64,000 nt of DNA from Tolypeutes matacus (lineage: Eukaryota; Chordata; Mammalia; Cingulata; Chlamyphoridae), in assembly GCA_026826555.1 (NCBI GenBank), contig JAKSZT010053883.1, positions 27,273,225 to 27,337,224 of the forward strand, read 5' to 3'. A model generated the notes under the pieces. It was given only the letters and a program-made list of their open reading frames with translations, searched no databases and was not told the origin of the DNA. Below, piece by piece: positions 42,175 to 56,885 of the stretch (position 1 is its first letter; each line of letters starts with the position of its first letter). A program made the position numbers and the translations under genes.

Positions 42175-42310
42175 CTGAAGAGGCTGTATAACAAAGTGGA
42201 AAAAACACTGGCCAGGAAGTAAAAGACCTGGTTTCAAAGACCAGATCTGTACAATGGCAGTACTATCCACCTAGCACTGAGCCTGATAAACAGTATAAAA
42301 ATAATGCTAA
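42175..42310 (+). mobile_element. MIR-like remnant
   Basis: ACAAAGTGGAAAAAACACTG, AAGACCTGGTTTCAAAGACC. Weak. Confidence 0.45.
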
Positions 42311-43199
42311 AATCACCCAAAACAAATTCCATTTTTGCTCTATTTTTTCCTACTTGACTAAGTGAGATGTGTTAAAGTGTCCTATGACAATTTGCCAGTT
42401 TCTCCTTACATTTCCAACAGATTTTGCTTTCTATGTTTTCTCTTAAGGTTATTTGGTGCATAAAAATTTATGATTGAATTGTTGCAGACTATGCAGTCTA
42501 TCATATAAAATAATTCCCTCTGTTCCTTTTCAGATAAAAAATTTTTAATGTTTTCTTTTAACCTTTAATTTAATCTGTTTAAGAAAAGTAATGTTGTGAT
42601 CCCTGCTTTTTATTTATGTGTCCTCATGATATTTCTTTGTCGCAACCTTTTTTATCTGTCATATTTTGGTGGTGTTCTGTTTAGCAGCATTTTCTCTTCT
42701 TTTACTGAATCTGAGAATTGCCTTGCAATACAGGAGTTTAACTTATGAGCACCAGCTCTTGGTTCCTTACAGCTTCCTTCCTGCCTGCAGGTTGACCAGT
42801 AGTTGCTCCACATTTAACAGCAGAAGCTTCTTTTTTCCTGTGCACCATCATCTCAGGGCCTCTCCCTGCTCCTTTTGCAGATCCTTTGCTCAGCATCTGA
42901 ATCTTACACTCTGCTCCCCCACTTGTCCTTGGCTCGTTACTGACCCTTAAACCAGGCCTCAAACTATAGCTCTCCTTTGCTCTGGCCCTTACATCGGTGG
43001 ACTCTCCCCTCCCTTGCCCATTTTGAACTCCTGTAATCTTGGGCTGCTCCAGAGTCTCCCTCTTTTCCACTCATCCCCTCTACTTCACACAGTGGGTGGC
43101 CAGGCACAAGTGAATTTATACTTATTATCAGAACTGATATGTTCACTTTTTGTGGTCGAGACATTCCCATGCATTCACAAACTCTTGTTTCCTACTCTT

Positions 43200-43568
43200 T
43201 CTTCACACAACTTCCCTTACAATGAGGTGGAATGTGTTCCAATCAGTAGAATCTGAGAGAAGGCCTGGCTCCTAAAAACCTTCACACCAATCTTTCATGC
43301 TTTCCATCTGTACTCAGTAGCAGGCCAGATGCACAGAATCTGCTGGAGAATTCTGAGGCTCCACACATGGAAAGAGCCTGGAGCCTTGAATTACTTTGTG
43401 GAATAGGCACCAGCCCCTCTCCTCCCCCTTCCCCACGGGGTCCTGTTCGCTGCTGCAGACCAGCATTGTACTGTGAAACACAGGAGAAATCAACCTTTAT
43501 AGAGTTAAACCACTTGGAGTTTTGGGGGCTATTGTGACAGCAATTAGCCATTACTTCTGACTAATACA
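43200..43568 (+). mobile_element. LTR-like repeat
   Basis: AATCAGTAGAATCTGAGAGA near the start, GGAGTTTTGGGGGCTATTGT and the end ACTTCTGACTAATACAA. The ending matches mammalian LTR repeats; family uncertain. Confidence 0.5.
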
Positions 43569-43964
43569 AACTTATTTCCATCATCCTGTTTTATGCTATT
43601 TTTGTTTATTATATTTTCTTGCTATATCTCTTGTTTTCCACTTAATAAAATATTTCTTAACTTTCAAGCTCTCTCCAATGATTTGGAAAGTATACATTTT
43701 TGTTTGGAATTCTACTAGTGCTTTCCTTGAAGCATCTAAAAATTACTCCTAAATTTACATCCTCTCTAATGATCAAATTTAAGAAAAATAATATACCATT
43801 TAACTCCCCTAATGCAAAACAGAAAATCTAAAAAAGTTTCACCAACTATCAAACTCCTGACAATAAAATGAGGGACTGAAGACCCCAAATTAAACACATT
43901 CTTTAATGGTCATCAGCTCTTACTACAGTTTTTTCTAAACATCTCAGTAGGCTAAAAAATTATA

Positions 43965-44440
43965 TTATTGGTTTCCTGTTGCTGCTGTAACAAATTACCA
44001 CCAACCTTGTGGTTTAAAACAACAGAAATTTATTCTCTCACAGTTCTAGAGGCCAGAAGGCTGCAATCGGTACTACTGGGTCAAAAGCAAGGTGTCAGCA
44101 GGGCCCTCTGGAGGCTCTAGGGGAGAATCTGTTCTTGCCTCTTGCAGCTTTTGGTGGCTGCCCACATTCTTTGGTTTGCAGCTGTTACTTCAATCTCTAT
44201 CTGTGTCTTCACATCACCTTCTCTTCTCTGTGTGTAAAATTTCCTTCTGCCTCCCTCTTATAAGGACACATGTGATGGTATTTAGGGCTCACCCGAACAA
44301 TCTGGGATAATCTCCCATCTCGAGATCCTAAATTTAACCACATCTGCAGAGACCCTTTTCCCCAATATGGTAACATTCATAGGCTCTAGGGATCAGGATC
44401 TGATCTATCTGGGAACTATTATCTAAACTACTAAAATATC
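43965..44440 (-). mobile_element. MLT1-type solo LTR, antisense
   Basis: GGTTTCCTGTTGCTGCTGTA, CCTTGTGGTTTAAAACAACA, GGAGGCTCTAGGGGAGAATC, CCTCCCTCTTATAAGGACAC. Confidence 0.7.
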
Positions 44441-45207
44441 TTTGCAGGGTTTTCAGGAATTTCATGAAGGGCAATTTTCGGTGGCTTTTGTGTATATCTG
44501 AGAATAATCTTCTGTTACTTTTGTTAGTGAATTAAATCTGGTGAATCAAGAATGCTTGGGTCTCATAACACCACTGATTTTGACCTTTGGTACTGTGGAA
44601 AAGAAATTTTAGGTAGAGTTGGATTGGTTGTGACATTGTTGCTCTTTTGTAAATGACTATTTTATTTGGTGAGGGCTGATTGTGTGTTTGTCTATGTGAA
44701 TATATTTTGCCAAATGCTTGTAGAGTTTTATAAAATTATACTTGGATCTGTGACATTTTTCATCAAATTGCATTTAATTCATTGTGCCTGAAACTCATTG
44801 ATTCCTTTTAATTCCCTGCAGATGTTTTAGCACTGGTCACTCTATCCCCTATCCCACCACTTCTCAGGGGAGCTTTCTAACATTTTGTGTTTTACTATTC
44901 CTTCTGCTTCATTTGCTCACGGTTCTTCCTCATTTATGCTCATTTATGCTCAGCACTCTATCCTCCATATTTGGCAACTTTTCCTTCATTACTTCCATAT
45001 CTTTGTACATTTTCTTGGTAATCTTACCATGATTCTCTAGCTTATCTCATATTTCAGTACTTTTATTTTCTATAAGGCAAACATTGCTGCTGTGAATTTT
45101 AATAGTTTCTGTGTATTTAGTTTCTTTGCATTCTTTACTTGTCTCTGTCAATACCTTTTTATCTTGAAGCTCCTCCTCACCATCTCATGCTCCATCTTCT
45201 GCTACTT

Positions 45208-45241
45208 ACTATCTATCTATCTATCTATCTATATATATATT
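45208..45241. repeat. (TATC)n/(TA)n microsatellite
   Basis: Five to six TATC units followed by TATATATATA. Confidence 0.85.
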
Positions 45242-46549
45242 TTAATATTTAACTGAGAATATAATGTAGATAATCACCTTAAATTTCCTTCTGTCTACTA
45301 CAGTAAAAACCTTTTCAGAAAAGACGTTTGTCCCTTATTTCTTTAGGGAAAGGTCTTTAATCAAATGGTATGTTTTTAGCCTTTTTAGTGGCACCATGCA
45401 AGTTTTTTTGTTCACACCAACTTGTTTGTGTGCTTATCTTTTAAAAAGGAGAGATCCAGTGTGCCTACCCAACAGGGCATCTGCATTTCTTTGATTGAAC
45501 TCTTCATTCTCCTTCTAAGAGATGATGGAATTCATTTCTGAGATCATAAATTGGCAATGAAGTTGATGTATTCCAGCCAATCCAACAATCAGGTAGCTGG
45601 CTTGGATAATTATTCTTGGGCAAGTTGAAATAGTTTGTTTCCTTTCTCCAGAAGTGATTCATGAAAAACTATATTGCCCGAGAGCACCACCACTCTAAAA
45701 GCTGTCATACCACGTTTATACCTACCAGGGTATCCACATCTGCTCCTCAAAAAGCTTTTGCACTCCTTTTGGGCTATTCCCTGATCTGTTGAAACCTTGA
45801 ATCTGACAAAGGAACACCCCAGCTGTGTATGTGCTTATCTGCTCAGTTCCTTCAGGAGGCCAGCTCTGCAGTGAAAGCACATAGACCTTCTCTGTTTAGG
45901 GTTTAACTCACTGTCACTGCTCAAAAATAAATCTTCTGGAAGCTGTTAAACCTGGACCAAGATTCCTGGCAAGTGCTGTGAACAGAAGCTTCACTTCAGG
46001 AGCCTTCTGCCTACTCTGGGACAGCTGCCCACTAGCTGGTTAAAGGGAAGCAGCACCGGCAACAGTGGGGAGTTACTGCCCTGTGGCTGATCTGAAACTG
46101 CAGTGTGGGAATCTGGGCTTTGGGCACAGCCAGATGTTTTGTCTAGCCCAGCATCCTCCTGGGAAGACAAGCTCCACTGGGTAGGGGTTCTGGTTAATCA
46201 ACACGGTGGCTCCCCTTTCAGTAATCCTGCTGATTTGCGACCGACAGTCAAGGATGGAATTTCTAATGTGCCCTCTGCATTAATCATTAAGAAGCATAAA
46301 ATAAGCTAAAAATCAACAGACTAAGATTATTGCCAAATACGAGCTTTATGGCTGTATGGGTGCTAGAAGCAGAAATCAGAGAGTCCAGGAAAAAGAAGTT
46401 CTCCACCCTCCATGGATCCCTCTTTAGGAAAAGCACACCTAGAAAGAAAGGTCTTTTCTCTCTCCTTTCCCTTCCATGTAGACAGCCATTTATAGCTCTC
46501 AACCTCTACAAATTTGTACAGAAGAAACAAAACTCAGTTCTTCTGAATG

Positions 46550-46930
46550 TAACCAGGATCCCTCAAACAGTGATTATAGATTCCTCCCTATGTTCCCGGC
46601 CTCTTCCCCTCCAATTTATCCTCTGCACTGCTGCTGCTGAGCTTTCTGAAGTGGCGATATCATCATATCACAGCAGATGAAGAGCCCTTCCAGAAGCAGA
46701 CATGAGCATTCACACTGTCCTCTCTTTTACATGCCTGGAAGGTCCTTATGCCTCAGTACTGTGAATGTCTACCGTCCTTGAAAGTGCAGCTAACAAAGCA
46801 TTTCCTCTTTTTAGCACCCCACTTCCAACTGCCATCTGGAATCATGAACTATCCCTGCAGATGCTTTTCTATTGTGTTTTATACCTGCCTCTACTATGGC
46901 ATTTATCATATTACATTGGAATCTGTAGAA
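46550..46930 (+). mobile_element. L2-like remnant
   Basis: TTTACATGCCTGGAAGGTCC, CTTGAAAGTGCAGCTAACAA, GGCATTTATCATATTACATT. Confidence 0.5.
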
Positions 46931-47400
46931 GGCACTGTAGGTTGCTGATACATACCCCATTTCCAACCCCCTTGTCTGTCTCTACTATTGTGGCAGCGAA
47001 AGCAAAACAAAATTGATTGCCCACTTTTCCTCAGCCATGGGTGGCCAGTTCTAACCAATGAGATGTAGGGAGATGCCTCTGGGAATGGAAGTTCTTCTCA
47101 AATAAATATGCAAGCCCTCATGAGGAGAAAGAAGGCTGTTTGCCTTTTCCTCTTCTATTTTCTTTTAGCCTGGAATATAGACACAATGCCTGGAGCTACA
47201 GCAGCCATGGAGTTAACCATGAGGATGAAAGCCTAAAGGTGGCAGAGCAAGAAGGGAAGTGAATGGCATTCTAAGCAGCTGCACTAGGTCTGGATGGTAC
47301 CTTCAGACTTCTTGTTCCAAAAGAAAAATGAACTCCTGTTTATTGAAGCCAGTGTCATTCAGTTTTTCTATTCCTATTCCTAATTGACATAATTTCTGTC
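46930..47400 (+). mobile_element. LTR-like repeat, second copy of the 11330-12260 family
   Basis: CTAACCAATGAGATGTAGGG, GCCTGGAATATAGACACAAT, GCTACAGCAGCCATGGAGTT, AAGCCAGTGTCATTCAG. Confidence 0.55.
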
Positions 47401-47529
47401 TCTAAAACTAATATCTTCAAGGGAAAGGATTGCTTCCTATTTATTGTTATATCCTCAGGGTCTGGCAAAATGCCTAGCACTGATTAAATGCTCCAAGTTT
47501 TTAAATTGAACTGAATGTTATTACTACCT

Positions 47530-47975
47530 TCAAAATATTCCAATGGTTCTTCATTATACTGAGAAATCCATTCAAAGTGTTCATCTTGGCATTCAGTATT
47601 GTCCAGAGACCCCTCTTTACCCATGCAACCTTATCTCCCCCACACATAGGCTCCAGTCACATCAGATGAGTATTCTTTCACAGACAGACCCTATATTCCC
47701 CCCCATGTTCATGCTTTTTCTCCCCCCACCCTTCAGTTGGAATGTTTGCCTCCACATCTCCAGGCAGAATTTCTCTTCCCCATTATTGAACTTGGCCTTG
47801 CACTTACAGCATCTACCTCATCTTGGAAGTTCCTGTATATTTTCCCATTTCCCCACTAGAATGTGAGTTTTGGAAGATAAGACAAGGACTTAGCCTGTTT
47901 TCTGTGTTTCTACTTCATAGTATCACACAGTCTCTGGCACAGAGAAGGTATTCAATGCATATTTTGTTAAATGGA
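47530..47975 (+). mobile_element. L2 LINE 3' end
   Basis: GAAATCCATTCAAAGTGTTC, CCACTAGAATGTGAGTTTTG, CACAGTCTCTGGCACAGAGA. Confidence 0.65.
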
Positions 47976-48794
47976 GCTAACCCAGAGCCAGCGTGGAAAG
48001 AGCAGGTGAAGAGGTTCAAAACCTGCACCACACTGGGCTATTGTGAGGCCTCACATTCAGCCTTTCTGGGCTTTATCTCATCTGTTATCTCTTCTCCAAT
48101 TTTCACCAGAGCCGATAAAAAGGAAAACTCTGACCCGACATTGGAAATTGAGAAGACGTCGCACCCATATACCTGAAACTTCCATGTTCTATATGCTGAT
48201 GATGCAGGTAAGAGCTCGCCGGCCCCTTCTCCTGCTGTTAGCTGCCAGGCCTGGAGGGAGCTCAGCAGCCAACCTGTCCCATTCTTGGCACTCAGGGAGA
48301 AATACCTGCCAGATGGCACAGATGCCACCTGTGTTCAAGGGAAGGGTCTGCCTGCCAGCTCACTCTTTCCAGGCACACCCAGGGTAGGCCCAATTTCCTG
48401 CTCGGACCACACCCAGGGGTGGCCCTGCAGCCACCCACTGCCCATCTCTGGCACTCCTGGAAATGAACTATCCTTTCACAGCTCACTGGGGTGAGTCAGA
48501 CCACAGACTCCTCTGGTCACCCTTGCTGCTCGGTTGGGTGGGACAGGCTGGGGGGAACGGGTTTGCAAGCTTTCTCTACCTATGCACCTGGGCAGTCTCA
48601 TGGGCTGGCCTGGTGGCTACCCTACCTCCCCTCCTCCCTGGCGCACACAGGGGAAGTCCTGCTTGACATCTGCTCCCACCCACAGCCCACACCCACAACC
48701 TGTGAAACTTAAGGGGTGACCTACAGCCTGCTGTGCTCAGGAGATGCCCCATTTGAGGAAAATGAACCCAACTCCTGGTGGGCGTTCTCATCAA

Positions 48795-49010
48795 TCAGGA
48801 ATTACGTGCCAGGAACTGTTCTAAGTGCTTTATATACATTAGCTCATTTAATCTTCATCACAACCTTATGTGGTATATACTATTTTAATCTCCATTTTAT
48901 AGATTAAAAAATGGAGGTACAGAAAGCTTAAAGAGCTTGTCCAAGCTACAAAGCTAATATGAGTGGTAGGCAGTCTGGTACCAGGGTCCAGCTCTTAGTT
49001 ACAAGTGGAT
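48795..49010 (-). mobile_element. MIR remnant
   Basis: TACGTGCCAGGAACTGTTCT, TTTATAGATTAAAAAATGGA, GGTACCAGGGTCCAGCTCTT. Confidence 0.75.
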
Positions 49011-49029
49011 ACTATTTGAAAAACAAAAT

Positions 49030-50370
49030 TCCTGGGACACAAAGAGAATTAGCTCTTCAAAAGGAATCCAGAGGAATGATCAGAATAAATGGCCCAATTG
49101 CAACATGCTGTTGATGTAGGGAAAACAAGAGACATTGTAAAGCAAAACATAAATGGTATTCTGAGACAGATGCAGGATGATAATACATTGATAAAAACAA
49201 AAGTAGGCTGTCAAGGGCAATCTGGAAAAAAAAAAAAAAAGGAGTTTCCTTGAAATAAAACAAACAAACAAATAAAGATTGCCAAAATAAAAAGCCAGTA
49301 AATAGGCTAAATGTTAAAACCAAATTAATGAAATACAAGATCACTGGCAGAATAAAAATATGATAAAGAGCTTCCGAATCACCAGAAGAAAAACAAAGCC
49401 AATTAGATCAAATCGACTAACAACACAGAGTGAAAAAAAATAAAATAAAGCATTTTGTTTGAAAGAAAGTGTAATATATTTGATGCAATAGAAATATATA
49501 GGACCCGGTACATTTTTCATTTTCTTCAAATATCCATGGGACATAAATAAAACAAAAATTCAAAAAGCAAAAAAAACCACAATGCACCAAAAAAAAAGAT
49601 AAGAATGCTAAGCTAAATATATAATAACCTAGTAATTTAAAAAAATCTCTTAGATATTCTTGGGTTAAAATGAAACCTAACCTGAAATTATAGACTATTT
49701 AGAAATTAAAACAATGGAATACTCTATAAGAAAATGACAAACTCCTCCAAAGAAAAATATACCTGAAGTAGCAAAGACAATTAAATATCCTTTGTCCCAT
49801 CAAACTGGTAAGCATTTAAAGGAGTGACAACATCCAGTGATGCTGTGTGGGGAATTAGGCCTGCCCATGGACTTTTGGTGGGTGTTTAAATTGCTGCAAT
49901 ATCTAGAGGGAAATATGAGGCCATGTATCAAAATTTTCCTAAGGAAAGAATTGGACAACTGTTCTGCGACTCATGTATAAGGATGTTCTCTTGAGTGAAG
50001 ATGCATTTTATCAGTAGGGGAGTACTTAAATAAATTATGGTGTATGTGCAATAGAATTCCCGGTGGCCATCAAATAGGATGAGGTAGATGTATATATATT
50101 GACATGATATGATGATGATATATGATTAAGCAGTAAAACAAAAAAGCAAGTTATTGAGCCATGTATATAGATCTTATGTTAGAAAACATGTTTATTGCAT
50201 TTTCTTTATGTATATATTGGCATAAAATATCTATAAGAATAAGTAGAAGAAATTGATAACCATGCTTATCTATGTGGGGGTGTGTGGAGGACAGAGTAGG
50301 ATTATGGGGATTTTTGATGTCTACTTTAGAAATGTCTTTATTGTTTGAATTTTAAAAAGTGAGTATCTAT
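49030..50370 (+). mobile_element. HAL1/L1-like LINE, sense, decayed
   Basis: A-rich LINE text with an A-run (49226-49240), CCATCAAACTGGTAAGCATT, GAGTACTTAAATAAATTATG and GTCTACTTTAGAAATGTCTT near the 3' end. No ORF survives. HAL1 versus L1 not resolved. Confidence 0.6.
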
Positions 50371-50524
50371 TTTTAATATAGAAGAATTCTGTGACAATAT
50401 TCCCACTTTGAGCAAATACCTAAATCTTACACTGAATAAGGGCTCAAACACAAAAGGGTTTTGTGTTAGTCTTAATTCAGACTAATTATGTGTTCCTTAA
50501 GTTTGCTGCTGGTTATTCATGTGA

Positions 50525-50572
50525 GGTGTGTGTGTGTGTGTGTGTGTGTGCACGCATGTGTGTATATGTGAG
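50525..50572. repeat. (GT)n microsatellite
   Basis: About 12 uninterrupted GT units, then GTGCACGCATGTGTGTATAT. Confidence 0.9.
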
Positions 50573-51164
50573 GGGGCCAGGGAGGAGGGGGGAGGGGGCA
50601 GCATGAACACAGATGGGCAGCTCCATCTGGGAGGGGGAAGTGAATGGGGAAGGGAAAGGGATCCATTGCTCCAGGGCCCAGCAGCTCTCAACAGGCTGGG
50701 AAGCTCTCCTCTGTTCCTTAGCATTCGCTCCTTTGAGGCTGCTATGGTTCCAAGAGGCCTCCCAGAACTGAGGACTGATGTCGCCCTCACCCTCTCCCTG
50801 TGATGTCCCATCTTGAGGTCCTCACATACTCACTCGGCATGCCCTGGGACGCTGTATTTCTTGCTATGTTGCTCTGGAAAGGATATTCCCTGTATTTTCT
50901 TGATCTTCTCTCCCTGAGGACTAGGAAGGGGTCCTCTGGTCTCCTGTCCACCCCACCCTGGCCCACCTTTCCCATATGTGATGATTGTCCTCGTTCCTGC
51001 CCAGAAATCTCTTCATTTACTTCTGGTGCTCTCCCTCTGTTGGCTGTTCCAAGACATCCTCTGCTCTCTTCCATCCGTTATCCTAAACTTTAATTCCCAG
51101 AGAATCACTGCTGGTTCTCTTAGGCACGCTAATATTGCTGTGTCATGAGGCATATATCCTTCTT

Positions 51165-51395
51165 TTTAGAAGAGCATGCCAAAGTATTTAGGAATGACCA
51201 AGTCTACAATGGACTTTCGAGTGATAAAAAGAAAAAGAAAAAGAAACGAACAGAAAGACAAGGAGAAGCAAGCAAGCAAATCTGGTAAAATATTAACAAT
51301 GGTTGAAAGTAGGTGGTAGGTATCAGATGTACTGTACTTTCAACTTTACTGTATCTTTTACATATTGTATATCACACAATAAAAACACAGGGAAA
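51165..51395 (+). mobile_element. Old L1 3' end
   Basis: AGTAGGTGGTAGGTATCAGA, TACTTTCAACTTTACTGTAT, CACACAATAAAAACACAGGG. Confidence 0.6.
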
Positions 51396-52204
51396 TGAAA
51401 GAAACCTCAGCTTCCACGCTGACTGAGGAGAGCGAGACCAGCTGGTATATCTGCCCTCACCATCTCCCTACTCTGTCCTCTATTCTCCATCCCCACTGCC
51501 ACTGCCTGGGTTCAGGCCTCAGGACCCCCCAACCACACTCTCCCCCAGACCCAGTCGGTCCCATTTGAGCCTGTTCACCACCAGGCTTCCAGAACAGGTG
51601 CAAACCCAGCACCACAGTCCCCATGGCTCTCGCTGCTTTGGCCGCTGCCGCCTCCCCCAGCATCCTCTCCCACAGCTCCCCTCACCCACCAAACCGCAGG
51701 CCACATGGCCCCTTCCCTGCTCCTCAAGCCCCATCACACTGCTCACTTCCTCTGCCAAGGAGGACCTCCCCTCCCACCGCCGACCTTCCTCCACGGCTAC
51801 CTGGCGACCTCCTGTCCATCGTTTAGGGCCCAGGTCTAGCACCACCTTTTCCAGGATGACTTCCCTGACCTCCTGTCCTGCCTTTTCAGTTCTCTTTTTC
51901 CTTAAGCCACCGTTGTGCTGTGTGCAAAGCTCTGTCACACACATGTCTCTTAACTCTTTGTGAACAGTGACCAAGTCTCATTCAACCAGGTACCACCATG
52001 AATGAAACAAACAGATAGTTGTTACATGAGGGAATGATTGAAGGGTGCGCCAAGGAAGGAAAGTGGGAAAACCGTCTCCTGATTTGCGTATGTGTACACT
52101 GGAGCAAAATAATCATTTAGGCTTGTATTCTCGTTATTCCTTTGATATTTACTAAGGGACTATCATGGTTCCACTTGTCATCTAACTACTTGTATACTAA
52201 GTCC

Positions 52205-52790
52205 TGTTTTATTCATTCATTCATTCATCAAATGCTAGTCGATTAGTAGAACCTCCACCAGATGCCAGGGGGACTGTGCTGAGAGCCCAAAGAAAATGTA
52301 AAGATGAATAGGATAGAGATAAAAGAGAAAGTGGTCAGTGTTGTAAGGGAAGTACATAAAACTGACAATGGGAATTCAGACTACGGAGAAACAACTCCCA
52401 GAAGAGGGCATTGGGGAAAATGTCCTGGGTGTGCTCTTGACCTTGAGGGATGGGGAAGTCTGGACATAAGCCTTTGGAGGGAGGAAGGCACTCTGGGCAG
52501 AAGGAAGAGTGGAAACAAAGGGACACAAGCAGGCTACCATGAGCACATGTACAGGGTCACAGGTAATTTAGCTTTGCTGGAATGTCATTGAAGAGAAGTG
52601 GGTGGAAAACACTGGAGAGGTAAGTTGAGGTTGGGATAGCCTTGAAAGCCAAGATAAGATGTTTAGCTTTTATTCTGTGGGCATAGGGCACCATGGAAGG
52701 ATTTTAATCAGAGGATGAATGGATCAGAGCTGTGCTTCCAGAAGGTTATTCCAGCAGTGGTGTGCAGCATAAATTTGTATATTTCAAATG
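52205..52790 (-). mobile_element. L2 LINE remnant
   Basis: TTATTCATTCATTCATTCAT at the start, then GGAAGGCACTCTGGGCAGAA, AGCTTTTATTCTGTGGGCAT and a GAAGGATTTTAATCAGAGGA-like segment. Confidence 0.75.
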
Positions 52791-53360
52791 TCCCCATAAT
52801 AGTGCAAGGCCTTTGAGAGCTCTGCCATCCTTACCCTGAGCAGGGCTTAGCTTGAAAACTTGCACATAGCAAGCACTTATCTATTTCCTTGATTGTAATT
52901 GAACTGAGACTAAGGACATGTGTACATCAGTAAATATATGAATATGTATATCTCTGTGCAGCCACACTCCCTTCCATCCAGTTCTCCTTAACTGAAAACT
53001 CTCAAGGACAGGGATCTTCTCTGAGCTACACTTTCTGCTTATTTTCTTGGCTCCCCACTAAATCAATTACTTAATGCTTCATTGCAACGGACTCCTGACT
53101 GGTTTCCTTCCAACGAGCTTTCAACTGCAAATAACCATGATGGGCCAACCCTGCTCAAGAACCTGCTGTTGCTCCCTAGTGTTTATTTGCATTAAATATT
53201 CTCCATAACCTGGCCACACTCTATCTATCTCCCATTCCTTGTCCATATGCATCCCAGACTCCAGCCAGACTCTCTCCTACTCCTTCTACACCTCTGTGTA
53301 TCCTGCCACTCCAACTTGCAAAGTGCTCTCTCTTCCTCATAACTCATCTGAACCACAAGC
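52790..53360 (+). mobile_element. L2 LINE remnants
   Basis: 52790-52905 has a degenerate L2 tail (CACATAGCAAGCACTTATCT). 53000-53360 has CCTGGCCACACTCTATCTAT and CCAACTTGCAAAGTGCTCTC. Confidence 0.5.
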
Positions 53361-53374
53361 GAAGGCCCAGCTTT

Positions 53375-53590
53375 GCCAGGAGTGTGACATAATGTGAAGA
53401 ACTGGAAAAATCTGGGTTCCTATCCCAGCTTTCCGATCCACTGTGTGAACCTAGACAGGCTATGCATTCTCCTGGCATCTCATTTTTTGTTGTGTATAAA
53501 ATGAGAATAATAATGTCTATTTCCTAGGGCCAGTGTGAAGAGTTCATAAGAATATATTTGTGCCAGGCACTGTGCTTGCTAAATGGTGAC
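53375..53590 (+). mobile_element. MIR remnant
   Basis: GTTCCTATCCCAGCTTTCCG, CACTGTGTGAACCTAGACAG. Confidence 0.6.
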
Positions 53591-53689
53591 TTTCCTTTCT
53601 TCTCTGACTCCTTTGAACTCCGGGAAGTCACTGCTGTTAGTCTGGTGCTTTTTGGGAAGGGAAGAGAAAGAGAACCTCATTTTGCGGGT

Positions 53690-54095
53690 GTGTGTACCAA
53701 GAACGAGGCACTGTGTGGGACTTTTGTTATTTGTCCTCTCCATAATCCTAAAAGACAGGCGTTTTTGTCCTCATTTTATGGATGAGGCAACTCAGACTGA
53801 GAAAGAAAAGCAACCTGCCTGGGATCATCCAGCTCTGGAGCTGACCCTTTCTTACTGCCAGAGCAATAACCACAGCAAGGCATCAGTAAACCATTTACTA
53901 GGCTCCAAGTCCTGCTCAGCACATTGCATGCATTAGTTGATTAAAGCACTTTGTGCTAATCTGGGAAGCTGGGATTATAACCCATACTTAACACAAGGGG
54001 ATAAAGAGTCTTGGAGAGATTAAAGGACTTGTCCAAAGTTTTGCAAATAGTCAGTGGCAGGACTGGGATTCAAACTGGGGTCTGCCAGACTTAAG
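53690..54095 (-). mobile_element. Two MIR remnants
   Basis: 53690-53835: CTCATTTTATGGATGAGGCA. 53880-54095: GTCAGTGGCAGGACTGGGAT, AAACTGGGGTCTGCCAGACT. Confidence 0.7.
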
Positions 54096-54349
54096 GTATG
54101 TGCCCCCAGCTGCTCTGCGGTAGCTGTGCTGTCTATGTCAGGGAGTTTTATGACCTTAGGGTGCAGCCCTGTGAGGTTGAGACAGGAGTTTTCCGTTTTC
54201 CATGGACCCAGCACAAGCCTGGAGCCACAGCAACCCTGTTGACCAGAAGGGCCTCAGGTAAGGCCGGCAGGGCCAGGCACCTGCCAGGTGGCCCAGAGAC
54301 AATGCCGGTGACACCTCCCCAGTGGTTACTGTGCTGGCCCTGACACTTA

Positions 54350-55485
<1,136 letters not shown>

Positions 55486-55534
55486 GGTCCCTGGGTATAG
55501 GGCCAATAGCCTACTCTGTGACCAGGTCCCAGAG

Positions 55535-55830
55535 GGAGGATGTGCAGGCACCTGAACCTGTTCCTTGACAGCATTGGGCTCGTGCTAGGTGCCAGGAGGA
55601 TGAAGGCAAACAAGATACTGTCCCTCCTCCAGAAGAGCTTATGGCCTAGTGGAGGAGGCAGTCACAGCGCGTGCCACGTGCAGGACAGAGGTGCATTCAC
55701 GGCATGTGGCAGCATGCAAGAGGAAGCCACTGTTCTGCCCTGCCACCAGGTAAGGAGAGACAGGGAGGGCCCTGGCTTCAAATGAATCCCGAAGGAGGAG
55801 CAGGAGTTGACCAGGTTGGCTGGGTGGCAG
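55535..55830 (-). mobile_element. L2 LINE 3'-end remnant
   Basis: GGGCTCGTGCTAGGTGCCAG, AGAAGAGCTTATGGCCTAGT. Confidence 0.65.
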
Positions 55831-56179
55831 GGGCAGGAAGGGGAGGATAGCAGGAAGAGGGCACCACACATAGAAGAGTAGGCACAAGATCCCTGGGGCT
55901 GTGAGCCAGCAGGGCTGATTGATTCTCCAGGACTGGTGGACGGGGGCGAGACAGGACACGGGGGAGACTTGGCTGGCAAGCTGGGCGAGCACTGGGTCTT
56001 GAAGGTCGCCGTGCACCAGGCTGCTGTGTATTTACTCTGTTCCGGGGAATAACTGTCGTGTTTATACATGGGAGCGAGCTGATCAACTTTACGGAGTAGA
56101 AAGGTCACTCCTGTAGCCGTTTAAAGGGCTCCAGAAAGGGGTGAAACCAGAGGCGGGAAGACCAATACAGAGCTGTACG

Positions 56180-56885
56180 TTCCCCAACAGAGCAGTCACC
56201 TAATTCAGAGACTGGTGACTCCTCCTGCCTCCTCTTCCTTCTTCCCCACATCTACTCTGCCCCCATGACCGAATCTCTGTTCTGCACACGTGGCCTTACT
56301 TTGCCCTCCATTACTAGAGTCTCGGCTCAGGACCTCATCATCTCTAGGCTGGCACCATTTAGTCTCTTCCACCCTTAGCAGTGTCACCAGAGGGATCTTG
56401 CTAAAATGCACTGACCACATCACTGCCTGCTTTAAACTGTCCTTCCCGGAATGAAGTCCAAACTCCTCAGCAGAGCGCATCGAATCCTCCAGAGGCTCTC
56501 CCTTTGGCCTCTCTAGCCCCTCATCTATCTCTTCTCGCTCTAGCCAAGTCTAATGAACTCCACAAACTCAGGAATACTGGCCTCTTCTTGACTCTGCTGG
56601 GACTGGCAGTCTGATCATCATCTTCCCTATGAAAACCTTCATGACCCCCTCCCCTCCCAAGTAGAGTGGACAGTGTCCTCCTTTGTGCCTCCACTACACT
56701 TCAAACAAATTTTTATCCTAGCATCTGTAACACAGTATTAAAATCATGTCTATTTCTTCCACAATTTATTCTTGGCAGCAGGGGCCTTGTCTTGCTCATA
56801 TTTGCACATCAAGTGCCTAGTATAGTGTTTGGCACATTATAGATGCTTACTAAATGTCTGTTGATTGAATGGATGGATGGAAGAT
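56180..56885 (+). mobile_element. L2 LINE 3' end
   Basis: AATGAAGTCCAAACTCCTCA, TGACCACATCACTGCCTGCT, GGCAGCAGGGGCCTTGTCTT, TAGTGTTTGGCACATTATAG. Extended sense L2. Confidence 0.75.

Larger units (their letters stand above)
42310..45450 (-). mobile_element. Old L1/HAL1-like LINE, antisense, with two LTR-type insertions
   Basis: Antisense LINE text at 42310-42720 (CCTATGACAATTTGCCAGTT, TGCATAAAAATTTATGATTG), 43570-43960 and 44440-45450. It is separated by a T/C-rich stretch (42720-43200), an LTR-like repeat (43200-43568) and an MLT1-type LTR (43965-44440). A TATC repeat lies at 45208-45241. Confidence 0.55.
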